Made by a program: the position numbers and the translations under genes
Shown: positions 1-5,775 of the stretch, piece by piece
How the letters are laid out: each line of letters opens with the position of its first letter
How positions within the stretch are numbered: position 1 is the first letter of the stretch
NCBI GenBank assembly: GCA_964613615.1
Contig: CAZTIB010000201.1
Location: forward strand, 1-8,967
Direction: 5' to 3'
DNA length: 8,967 nt
Origin: J054 sp964613615
Lineage (GTDB): Bacteria > Pseudomonadota > Gammaproteobacteria > Steroidobacterales > GCA-2729495
The notes under the pieces: model-generated
What the model was told of the DNA's origin: nothing
Seen by the model: only the letters and a program-made list of their open reading frames with translations
The model's database searches: none

Positions 1-113
1 AAGTCGCCGAAGTCGACGTTGCCGTCACCGCTGCCGCTGCAGGCCACGATCAGAACAGTGAGCAGGAATACGCCTGCGTTGGAAAGCCCGCGGGCATAGC
101 GACGCATATTCAT
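1..113 (-). CDS. N-terminus of a putative lipoprotein (partial)
   Basis: Only the first 37 codons are in the window; the gene continues beyond position 1. The peptide begins MNMRRYARGL, with Arg residues at 4, 5 and 8. A hydrophobic stretch (about residues 14-24, GVFLLTVLIVA) follows and ends in Cys25, giving the lipobox I-V-A-C. After the Cys come Ser/Gly/Asp-rich residues (SGSGDGNVDFGD), a typical flexible linker of a mature lipoprotein. This is seen directly; lipidation at Cys25 is inferred from the type II signal peptide pattern. A GGAG element lies 10 bases upstream of the first ATG (complement of about 124-127). A second in-frame ATG two codons later (position 107) could also be the start. 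The function cannot be told because the mature domain is outside the window. The gene is divergent from the glycosidase gene at 545. Confidence 0.7.
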   Translation of the reverse strand, partial: MNMRRYARGLSNAGVFLLTVLIVACSGSGDGNVDFGD

Positions 114-544
114 AATGCTGTTACTCCGTTTGCGGAACACGACACGGGGCCGCGCTCGCTGCTGGAAGTCCTGGACAGGATCCAATTGTTGAGCCGCCCG
201 GCGCGATGGCCGTGGCCCGAAAGGCGGACGACGCAGACCGGCGTCGTGTTTTGAAAGGCTGACGGCGGCCAAGATCCGCGCAGCCAGCTGCATTTGAGCA
301 CGCTGTTCTCTCTTTTTATGGCAGGCCCACACCGCGGTTGCGGTTCTGTGGTTTTTCGGTCCGAAACCTCGGCGCAGTGGCTAGCCTGTTCTTTTTCTGC
401 TCGAGTTGTGCAATCCCCCCAAAGGCTTTGGTGCACAAGCGATTTCGATCATGGCACGGGGTTGCCGGGAGGATCAAGTGGACGGTGGGGTGTTTCCGTG
501 AGATAAGCACCACACTGAGGTTCTGTAAACAAAGAGTTGTTGCC
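114..544. other. Non-coding divergent intergenic region
   Basis: This 431-bp gap separates the divergent lipoprotein and glycosidase genes, so it should contain both promoters. Reading frames cross it, but none has a plausible start site or protein-like composition. One of them is merely an upstream in-frame extension of the glycosidase frame. I see no strong sigma70 pair. A TGGCAC/TTGC pair at 452-465 resembles a sigma54 promoter, but its spacer is one base too short. The glycosidase ribosome binding site is AAAGAG at 531-536. Confidence 0.5.
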
Positions 545-2362
545 ATGCGCACTGGCCGGTTCCAAATATTCCTGGCGATCGCGTTGTGTGCCGCGAGTTT
601 CGCGGCCTCTGTGGCCTTTGCCGCAGAGCCTCAGATTCGCTCGATTGCCGCCGACGGCGAGGCGTGGATCGTCCGTTTGGAGGACGCCCGAAAACCCGGA
701 TTTCAGGCGGAAGGCGAAGCGCTCGCCGCAGAAGCCCTGGGGAAGATCGACGGCGTGGATGCCTGGCGGGTTTCGACGCCGCCACCCGATGCGGAACGCC
801 TGCTGGTCACCCGCAAGGGCAAACCCGTCATCGGCATGCGAGTCGGCAGCCTGACCCCTGAGGCTGCGCCGTTCAACGACTGGATCGTCTACCACATCAT
901 GATGGCCTACTTTCGGAATGCGAATCCGGGTAACGACCGCAAGGGCATGCGGCGCTGGGTCCACACGAACTACGCCGGTGGCGACCTGCAGGGCGTGCTG
1001 CAGAAGGTGGACTACATTGCCGGACTCGGTGCGAACGCAGTGTGGCTGAGTCCGGTGTTTGCGACCGAGACCTCCCACGGCTACGACGTGCTGAACTACT
1101 ACCAGGTTGGCGAGGGCCTGGCGGTACCCGGGGAGCCCGATGCGTCGCTGGAACTCTTCCGGGAAGTCGTTCGCGCGCTGCAGAGCCGCGGGGTGCGCGT
1201 GATCCTGGACCTGCCGCTGGACTATGGCAGTGGTGCCTACGACCTGAAGAACGGCGACCCGCACGAGCTGCGCCCGCGACATACCGGGCCGCGCCAGGAG
1301 GCGGAGAAGGTCTGGGCATCGTGGGGCACGGACTTCCGTTACTGGAATTTCGGCGACGAGGACACGCGCGAGTTCCTCATCAAGGCGGCGCTGCACTGGC
1401 TGCAGGAGGAGAATATCGACGGCTATCGCCTGGACTACGTGCGCGGCGTGCCGCACGACTTCTGGGCGGAACACTACGCCGCCATCAAGGCGGTGCGCCC
1501 GGAAGCCTTCCTGTTCGGCGAGGCCTGGCAGGACGGTCACTCCGAACGCGCGAATGCGGTGGACATCGCCTTGTACTACGAGCCAGTGCCCGGAGTGGGC
1601 CGGCAGTTCGACTCGCTGATCGACTTCCCGATGCAGATGGCGATGACAGATGTCTTCGCGCGCGGGCGCGCGGCGCTGAAGCTGGAAAAATGGCTGCAAC
1701 AGACCGCGGCCCTGTACGGTGAGGGCGCCCGGCCGCTGACCTTCCTCGACAACCACGACCTGTCGCGCTTTCTGTCCTGGGCCCAGGACAACGAGGACGA
1801 CCGACTGGTCGCCGCGCTCACCTTTATGTCTGCGTTATCGGGACCGATGGCGATCTTTTACGGCACTGAGACGGGCATCGAGGCGGGCCGGCCAACGCGC
1901 GGCTTCATCGACGCCGGTCGCGTGGCGATGCCCTGGGGCAGCCTGAATGAACCGCTGGTGCAACGGGTGTCGGCGGTGCTCGGGGGCCGGCGCGACCATC
2001 CCGCGCTGACGCACGGCGGCCGCGTGCTGTTGATGAGCGATGACGACAGCCTGGTCATGATGAAGGTGCATCCGGACGAAACGGTGCTGGTGGGTGTGAA
2101 TGTGGCGAAGAAAGCGACCGCTGTTAGCTTTGCCCCGGGTAGCTGGCTGAGTGCGGATGTCAGCTTTGCGCCGCTTCTGGATGCGCCCGCACCCGAGGTG
2201 GATGCAGACGGCAAGCTGCAGTGGACGCTGCCGCCTATTTCCACGTCACTGGTGAGTGTGATCGTCTCCGCGGATGAACAGGCAGATTCGGCGCAAGCGC
2301 CGCAGAGTGCCGCCCTACTGGAACAGCACCAGGGTGATCTCGAGCTCGGGTTCCGCGAGTGA
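545..2362 (+). CDS. Exported GH13 alpha-amylase-family glycosidase
   Basis: The 605-residue product is a GH13 family enzyme, predicted to cleave or transfer alpha-glucosidic bonds in starch-like oligosaccharides outside the cytoplasm. Residues 1-27 form a signal peptide (MRTGRFQIFL then a hydrophobic core ending AFAA). The start at 545 is chosen because it begins this signal and follows AAAGAG with an 8-base spacer; an in-frame extension back to 338 is unlikely. A small N-terminal beta domain (about 28-105) precedes the (beta/alpha)8 barrel. The barrel shows GGDLQGV (145-151), the nucleophile Asp297 in GYRLDY, the acid/base Glu326 in LFGEAW, and His404-Asp405 in FLDNHD. A C-terminal beta domain covers about 490-575. 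Conserved region I reads DLPLDY (222-227), so the usual Asn-His pair is Asp226-Tyr227. The last 15 residues are antisense to the convergent DUF2141-like gene. Subfamily and substrate (amylase, neopullulanase-like or cyclomaltodextrinase-like) cannot be fixed by eye. Confidence 0.92.
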   Translation: MRTGRFQIFLAIALCAASFAASVAFAAEPQIRSIAADGEAWIVRLEDARKPGFQAEGEALAAEALGKIDGVDAWRVSTPPPDAERLLVTRKGKPVIGMRVGSLTPEAAPFNDWIVYHIMMAYFRNANPGNDRKGMRRWVHTNYAGGDLQGVLQKVDYIAGLGANAVWLSPVFATETSHGYDVLNYYQVGEGLAVPGEPDASLELFREVVRALQSRGVRVILDLPLDYGSGAYDLKNGDPHELRPRHTGPRQEAEKVWASWGTDFRYWNFGDEDTREFLIKAALHWLQEENIDGYRLDYVRGVPHDFWAEHYAAIKAVRPEAFLFGEAWQDGHSERANAVDIALYYEPVPGVGRQFDSLIDFPMQMAMTDVFARGRAALKLEKWLQQTAALYGEGARPLTFLDNHDLSRFLSWAQDNEDDRLVAALTFMSALSGPMAIFYGTETGIEAGRPTRGFIDAGRVAMPWGSLNEPLVQRVSAVLGGRRDHPALTHGGRVLLMSDDDSLVMMKVHPDETVLVGVNVAKKATAVSFAPGSWLSADVSFAPLLDAPAPEVDADGKLQWTLPPISTSLVSVIVSADEQADSAQAPQSAALLEQHQGDLELGFRE

Positions 2363-2782
2363 GAACTTGATGTCGTCGAAAGGCGGGGCTCCGCGTGCGG
2401 CAGCCTTCATCCGCGCATCGTTAGAGAAGGCCACCGGTCGGTGGGGCGTGATCGCGTGGAAATCGAAGGGCCGCGTGTTGTTGGTCATTTGCTGGAAGGC
2501 GATGACGCCGTAATCACCAAAGGGGAGGTTGTCGAATTCGAAGCGCGCCCGCAACTGGCGGACCCGGCGAATCTCGGTCCGCATGGGTCGCGTGGGATAG
2601 CGGCTCGTTGGGTTGTACAACATTGCGCGAATCGTACCGCGGCCATCGAAGGCCTCTACGGTCACGATGATTTTGCCGGTCTCCACAACGGTGTCGCCGG
2701 AATCGGCGGCTCCGGCAGCAGGATCAGCTGACGCGACGCTGTAGCCAAGCAGCCAGACTGCAATGAGCACGGGTTTTCGCAT
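2315..2782 (-). CDS. DUF2141-like secreted protein
   Basis: The 155-residue product has a signal peptide (MRKPVLIAVWLLGYSVASAD, cleavage near residue 19) and one small beta-rich domain. The core matches the DUF2141 pattern as I know it: a first strand and loop (KIIVTVEAFDGRGTIRAMLY, 37-56), then LPFGDYGVIAF (86-96), then PVAFSNDA (116-123), then GAPPFDDIKFSL (131-142) and a last strand EITLVLF (148-154). DUF2141 proteins are exported and have no established function. The acidic 'HDENgNgkLD' stretch usual after the Y-x-V-x-x-F strand is replaced by QQMTNNTRPFDF, so metal binding there looks lost. The start at 2782 is preferred over an in-frame ATG at 2818 because it begins the signal peptide and has GGAG six bases upstream. 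The gene converges on the glycosidase gene with a 48-bp 3' overlap. No terminator is visible between the two. Confidence 0.82.
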   Translation of the reverse strand: MRKPVLIAVWLLGYSVASADPAAGAADSGDTVVETGKIIVTVEAFDGRGTIRAMLYNPTSRYPTRPMRTEIRRVRQLRARFEFDNLPFGDYGVIAFQQMTNNTRPFDFHAITPHRPVAFSNDARMKAAARGAPPFDDIKFSLAEPELEITLVLFQ

Positions 2783-2867
2783 CCAGGACTCCGTGGGCGT
2801 TGGGGCGAAGAGATTCACGATAGGCGAGGGATGAGGCGAAATCCAGATGAGCGGCCTGCGGCTCAGG

Positions 2868-2898
2868 TTGCAAATGATGACTGATTTGATCCAATAAT
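2868..2898 (+). promoter_or_regulatory. Possible sigma70 promoter for the 2954 gene
   Basis: TTGCAA (2868-2873) and AATAAT (2893-2898) are spaced by 19 bases, about 55 bases upstream of the start codon at 2954. The hexamers match the consensus at 4/6 and 5/6 positions, but the spacer is longer than ideal. This is a visual match only. Confidence 0.3.
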
Positions 2899-2953
2899 GG
2901 CGCCTGAACGCAGGGTGAGTGTCCCCGGCGCAAGGAGTGAGGAGGCGACAACA

Positions 2954-3376
2954 ATGAACAAGCTCATAATCTTACTGCTCGCCACAGCAGTGACCTTGCC
3001 GGCCATAGCACAGGTGGCTGCGGTCCAGGGGCGGGATGTCGAGGCGAAGCTCAAGGGCAACACGGCGCGGGTTTACAACGTCAACTGCGACGACGACCTG
3101 CCGACCGCCGTTTACTATTTCCGCGACAACGGCACGATCACAGCGAGGCTGCGGGCCTGCAACCTGCCCGTGGACCGCGCACAGACACAGAATGGCCGCT
3201 GGCGAATCGAGGGCGGTCGCTTCTGCATTCGGGAATTGGCCAGCGTTGATAACTTTTGCTTTGGCCTGCGAGAGCTGACGGACAGAACCTACCGGCTGGT
3301 CTTCTTCAACTCCGTGATGCGCCAGGCCTGGACCGTTGTCGTGATCGACGAGGGGAACTCCTTCAACCTCGAGTAG
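2954..3376 (+). CDS. Small secreted four-cysteine protein, unknown function
   Basis: The 140-residue product begins with a clear signal peptide (MNKLIILLLATAVTLPAIAQ, cleavage near residue 20). The start at 2954 has a strong GGAGG eight bases upstream (2941-2945); an earlier in-frame ATG at 2897 would bury the signal. The mature part of about 120 residues has four cysteines (45, 69, 91, 102), consistent with two disulfides in the periplasm or outside. It contains YYFRDNGTI (54-62), GRWRIEGGRFC (81-91) and CFGL (102-105). This beta-rich 'G-x-W-x-(I/V)-x-G-x-x-(F/L)-C' pattern recalls small calycin-like or lipocalin-like exported proteins, but I do not recognise a named family. It is divergent from the DUF2141-like gene, and no partner gene follows it. 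The coding call is strong; function is open. Confidence 0.8.
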   Translation: MNKLIILLLATAVTLPAIAQVAAVQGRDVEAKLKGNTARVYNVNCDDDLPTAVYYFRDNGTITARLRACNLPVDRAQTQNGRWRIEGGRFCIRELASVDNFCFGLRELTDRTYRLVFFNSVMRQAWTVVVIDEGNSFNLE

Positions 3377-3673
3377 CTGAGCGGCCAATCATTCACGGTT
3401 AGCGAAAACAATCGCGACCCGGGTCCGCCAATCAACTGCCTTGGGTCAAGTGCGCGCTGCAGGCAGACCAGAACGGTATCGCCAGAGACTCGGTGCCGGC
3501 TGGGATAAGGGCCTTGGGCCATGGATGGCCCAACGTCAATCCTACGCTCTCAGCCATTCCTAATCGTGGCTGGCCGGTTCAGCTTCTATCCATAGTTCAT
3601 GATGGCGCAATTCGAACCCGCGATAGATAAACAATGATAGGTTCGACCCGGCTCGGCCACATAATCGGCGTGA
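3377..3673. other. Gene-poor intergenic stretch
   Basis: I see no protein-like reading frame here. Frames that cross it on either strand have no ribosome binding site, signal or recognisable motif. The one clear structure is the hairpin at 3514-3533. Two TTCGA-containing words at about 3610-3646 look like tRNA T-loops, but no tRNA can be built around them. Confidence 0.5.
3514..3533. repeat. Perfect 7-bp hairpin dyad
   Basis: TTGGGCC (3514-3520) and GGCCCAA (3527-3533) are perfect inverted repeats around a six-base loop ATGGAT. The hairpin lies about 137 bases past the stop of the secreted four-cysteine protein gene. No T-tract follows, so it is not a standard intrinsic terminator. It could protect a transcript end or be chance. 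Confidence 0.4.
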
Positions 3674-4084
3674 CCGGTCTGCATCAATGTTCAGCCCAAC
3701 CAGAACCCCGTGACTATTAAAGGCAACGCAATGAGTCGTTGTAGCGGCAATGGGGGAGGCTGCAATGGTCAGGTCTGTGCGTTATACGTTGATGCCACGA
3801 CGCCACACGATACCGCTTACAACACCTACTGGGCCGATTCAGGCTCGACCCTGGTCGTCCGCCGGAATGGGGCAAATGGTTACTCCCGTGATGAGGTTGC
3901 TGGTGGCTATGAGGCTACGGCCTTGCAGGCGGATACAAGCTTTGTGTCGGGCACAGATCTTCGTCTACAACCGGGCTCGCCACTGGTTGATGCGATGCCT
4001 TGCAGCGACGCATCGGCGAATGATTTGTTCGATACGCCGCGGCCGCAGAGTGGCGGTTGTGATATCGGTGCGCACGAACAATGA
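3674..4084 (+). pseudogene. C-terminal remnant of a choice-of-anchor Q / beta-helix protein
   Basis: The frame is open from just after a TGA at 3671-3673 to the TGA at 4082-4084. Its end reads DLRLQPGSPLVDA ... DLFDTPRPQSGGCDIGAHEQ. This matches the closing motif 'L.pgSPliDaG...D..g.pRp...cDiGAyE' of large secreted right-handed beta-helix proteins with the choice-of-anchor Q domain. Those proteins are usually several hundred residues long with a signal peptide; here at most about 135 residues remain and no signal is present. The frame has no good start: GTG at 3710 has no ribosome binding site, while ATG at 3731 follows AAAGG by seven bases and could give a 117-residue product, probably retained in the cytoplasm. 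The upstream 300 bases hold no other part of the protein. I read this as a relic of a deleted gene; a short expressed protein from 3731 is the alternative. Confidence 0.65.
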
Positions 4085-4244
4085 CAAGCGGGCCTACCAA
4101 ACGCTATTTGTTCACGGTCACGTGCGACAGGGTCTTGGGCAGTAGGGCACGGCAGGGCTTGATAAAGCGGTGTCCAAATCGCTGAAAGGCGCGCCATTAC
4201 AGGCGACGAATCTCACCCGTCTCCGACATAGTCTTGTCTTGCCG

Positions 4245-4289
4245 GGGAACGATGCTCAATGCGGGCACGCCCGCTGCTGGGTAGTTCCC
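4245..4289. repeat. Concentric nested inverted repeats
   Basis: An outer pair GGGAAC (4245-4250) / GTTCCC (4284-4289) encloses an inner pair GCGGGC (4261-4266) / GCCCGC (4269-4274). Both pairs share almost the same centre (4267-4267.5). As RNA this would be a long hairpin with a symmetric internal loop of about ten bases; as DNA it would be a compound dyad. No U-tract follows. Function is not known. Confidence 0.4.
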
Positions 4290-4422
4290 GCTTCAGGCTG
4301 GCAAACTTTATATCCCCGAAGGGTCGAGAAAGACGCTTGGCGGGCCATGTTGGCTATGTTCGCCTCACGTGGCGGGGGTCACCCGCTCTCCCGGAGATCT
4401 TCTTAGCTGCAGAATTCGCCCT

Positions 4423-4470
4423 CGTCACTGATCCGTGACGCCATCACGTCGGCGGCATGACCCTGCCGAC
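4423..4470. repeat. Two adjacent hairpin dyads
   Basis: CGTCAC/GTGACG (4423-4428 and 4435-4440) has a six-base loop. GTCGGC/GCCGAC (4448-4453 and 4465-4470) has an eleven-base loop that may close further by one G-T and one G-C pair. They lie about 100 bases before the possible small ORF at 4566. Neither is followed by a T-run. Confidence 0.35.
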
Positions 4471-4565
4471 AATAATGCTGGTTATGTCACATTGGCGACG
4501 CAGGCTTGCTGCACAGGTCCATAATTCAAAGTGCTCCTGCGAATTACAAGAACAAGAAAAGTGCC

Positions 4566-4700
4566 ATGGAAGCCATCCTGAAATGCCTCGATGAGGTGGA
4601 CGATTTCGTTCTAGTCACGGTGTCCCGCCTGAGATTCAACCCTGGAATCTCGCGGAGCGCAGCCGTCGTGACGACGCTGCTCTTTCTCGCACCAGCCTGA
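4566..4700 (+). CDS. Possible 44-residue small membrane-associated protein
   Basis: The frame starts at ATG 4566 and encodes MEAILKCLDEVDD..., with an acidic amphipathic N-terminal part (LDEVDD, 8-13) and a hydrophobic C-terminal segment of about 13 residues (AAVVTTLLFLAPA). The pattern of an amphipathic start, a few basic residues (R21, R23, R30) and a short hydrophobic end is seen in small inner-membrane peptides. The ribosome binding site is poor: only an A-rich AAGAAAAG just upstream. I do not recognise a family. The surrounding region looks decayed, so this may also be a chance frame. Confidence 0.3.
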   Translation: MEAILKCLDEVDDFVLVTVSRLRFNPGISRSAAVVTTLLFLAPA

Positions 4701-4763
4701 ATCCAGAACACGCGTGTGCGCCTGAGCGACGGCGAACACAGAAGTTAAGCCCGCCAGCGCCAT

Positions 4764-4785
4764 AACATTACAACCTTGTAATGTT
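4764..4785. promoter_or_regulatory. Perfect 10-2-10 palindrome, likely regulator operator
   Basis: The half-sites AACATTACAA (4764-4773) and TTGTAATGTT (4776-4785) are exact inverted repeats separated by CC. The size and spacing fit a dimeric transcription factor site. From established knowledge, the E. coli CusR box has the same 10-2-10 layout with half-site AAAATGACAA, so an OmpR-type heavy-metal response regulator is a possible binder; that is inference. A -10-like hexamer lies at 4816-4821, placing the palindrome centre about 53 bases upstream of the likely start, a usual place for an activator. Confidence 0.55.
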
Positions 4786-4815
4786 CGGGAAAGGCTCAGG
4801 CAAGCCGCAGCCCGC

Positions 4816-4821
4816 TATAGT
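4816..4821 (+). promoter_or_regulatory. -10-like hexamer of a short transcription unit
   Basis: TATAGT at 4816-4821 matches TATAAT in five of six positions. There is no good -35: the hexamer at 17-base spacing is GGCTCA. A weak -35 would fit an activator-dependent promoter using the palindrome at 4764-4785. Transcription would begin near 4828. Confidence 0.35.
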
Positions 4822-4827
4822 CACCAT

Positions 4828-4897
4828 ACGTATACGGGTTAGACTTTTCTTCTATCCTTCCTTCCAGCCCCATCTGTCCGGTGGGGCTCCTTTTTTT
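4828..4897 (+). ncRNA. Candidate small RNA (about 70 nt)
   Basis: Between the -10-like hexamer and the intrinsic terminator there is room only for a short transcript. Its 5' part is pyrimidine-rich and should be unpaired (about 4843-4865, containing TATCCTTCCTTCC). It ends in the terminator hairpin and a seven-T tract. A C/U-rich single strand plus a U-tailed terminator is the usual build of Hfq-type or Shine-Dalgarno-pairing bacterial small RNAs. It has no open reading frame of note. The call rests on layout alone; it matches no RNA family I recognise, and the terminator might instead end transcription coming from 4566-4700. Confidence 0.35.
4866..4897 (+). terminator. Intrinsic terminator, plus strand
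   Basis: AGCCCCA (4866-4872) pairs with TGGGGCT (4882-4888), and the stem can extend inward by a T-G and a C-G pair. It is followed by CC and seven Ts (4891-4897). The T-tract is only on the plus-strand side; read on the minus strand the hairpin is followed by GGAAGGAAGG. It therefore does not serve the minus-strand gene ending at 4963. Confidence 0.8.
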
Positions 4898-4962
4898 GGG
4901 CGAGGGGAGATTTGTTGCCGCATGCCGCCCATGCCAACCCGGCTCTGCAGGCCAGCAACCAG

Positions 4963-5775
4963 TCAAAGCCTGCGGTAGGTTCTCTTAACCCAGGACAACA
5001 GACCCAATGCAGAGGCGAACAGCCACAGGGCAGCGGGCACCGGCACGAAGGTTGGTGTCTGCCGAATGGTGAAGGTGTAGCCGCCGGCGAATCCGGTGTC
5101 GTCGTCTGGCGCGAGCAGGAAGTCGCTCGGGATGTTGAAGGCATCACCGGCAAAGAACAGGTCGGGGATATCCAGCTGGAATTCCAGGGTGGCAGTCTCG
5201 CCTGTGGCCAGCACGCCGTTGCTGTATGTCAGCTCGTCGGAATCGCTGCAGGCGTCGCAAATGGAAAAGACATCGGACATCGGTAGAGGTGTGTCGATGC
5301 CGCCCAATCCTTCGTCGAAGTCCAGGCCATCGTCATCGGTGGAGCGATTGTCTGCAAACTCCGCGCCGGTGCCGAAGCCCAGCTGAAAAGTAAACCCGCT
5401 GAAGCCGGCACCCGTATTGTTGGTCAGGGTCTCGGTTACCGCATATTCAGTGATGCCGAGGGTGTTGTTGAATACCGTCTCAACGGTGAAGACAAGATCG
5501 ATATAGGGTTCCGCTCCGCCGACCAGCTGGCCCATGGTCTTGTCCACGGTCAGCGTATTGCGCAGATCCCTGGCGCCATCCGCAGGGCTTCCCGGCGCAG
5601 AATCGTTATTCTCCGCGCCGGTCTCGAAAGTGGCGCTGGCGTCGGTGCCGTCTCCCAAGCCCGATACCAGCGGATCCACTGCCAGGATGCTCGCGGCATG
5701 TACTGGTAGGAGGGCGCTGACGAGGAGGGGGGCGAGGCATCCTGCCTTCTTCAAATAGCCATCCATGGTGGCCAT
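4963..5775 (-). CDS. Exported protein with VPxPA/PEP-CTERM-type sorting tail
   Basis: The 270-residue product has a signal peptide (residues 1-28, core APLLVSALLPVHAA), a beta-rich, Asp/Thr/Asn-rich middle and a C-terminal sorting tail. The tail has the motif VPVPA at 244-248, a hydrophobic segment ALWLFASALGLLSWV, and a basic end KRTYRR. This three-part tail is that of VPLPA-CTERM/PEP-CTERM proteins, which are recognised by an exosortase-type enzyme at the inner membrane and delivered to the surface or matrix; no exosortase is in the window. The middle (about 90-240) has a CDAC pair (173-176) and a TYSNGVLATGETATLEFQLDI-type strand pair. It may be a choice-of-anchor domain (F is a guess). 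The start at 5775 follows AAGGAG by six bases; the frame stays open to 6033, but that part carries no signal peptide. Confidence 0.82.
   Translation of the reverse strand: MATMDGYLKKAGCLAPLLVSALLPVHAASILAVDPLVSGLGDGTDASATFETGAENNDSAPGSPADGARDLRNTLTVDKTMGQLVGGAEPYIDLVFTVETVFNNTLGITEYAVTETLTNNTGAGFSGFTFQLGFGTGAEFADNRSTDDDGLDFDEGLGGIDTPLPMSDVFSICDACSDSDELTYSNGVLATGETATLEFQLDIPDLFFAGDAFNIPSDFLLAPDDDTGFAGGYTFTIRQTPTFVPVPAALWLFASALGLLSWVKRTYRRL

Larger units (their letters stand above)
4085..4565. other. Gene-poor region with several hairpin dyads
   Basis: No convincing gene lies in these 481 bases. A 78-codon frame on the plus strand (4170-4406) has unlikely composition and no motif. The region does hold dyads: a nested pair at 4245-4289, CGTCAC/GTGACG at 4423-4440, and GTCGGC/GCCGAC at 4448-4470. 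Such clustering fits structured RNA, regulatory DNA or decayed sequence, and I cannot choose between them. A CATAAT hexamer occurs at 4520-4525 without a matching -35. Confidence 0.4.

Noticed and set aside
452..465. Sigma54-like promoter TGGCAC...TTGC upstream of the glycosidase gene
   Set aside because: The spacer between TGGCAC and TTGC is four bases instead of five. The -24/-12 spacing is strict, so this is probably chance.
449..1756. 435-codon minus-strand frame opposite the glycosidase gene
   Set aside because: It is antisense to a well-supported GH13 enzyme; its composition is His/Arg/Val-rich as expected from a GC-rich shadow frame.
3605..3650. tRNA-like T-loop words (TTCGAAC, GTTCGAC)
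   Set aside because: No acceptor, D or anticodon stems can be formed around them on either strand; only a weak stem with two G-U pairs is possible.
4170..4406. 78-codon plus-strand frame
   Set aside because: No ribosome binding site, no motif, and an Arg/Trp/Cys-rich composition unlike the real genes here.
4516..4525. GGTCCATAAT repeated at 4516-4525 and 8081-8090
   Set aside because: A shared 10-mer between two unrelated sites is easily chance; only the second has a -35 at a workable distance.
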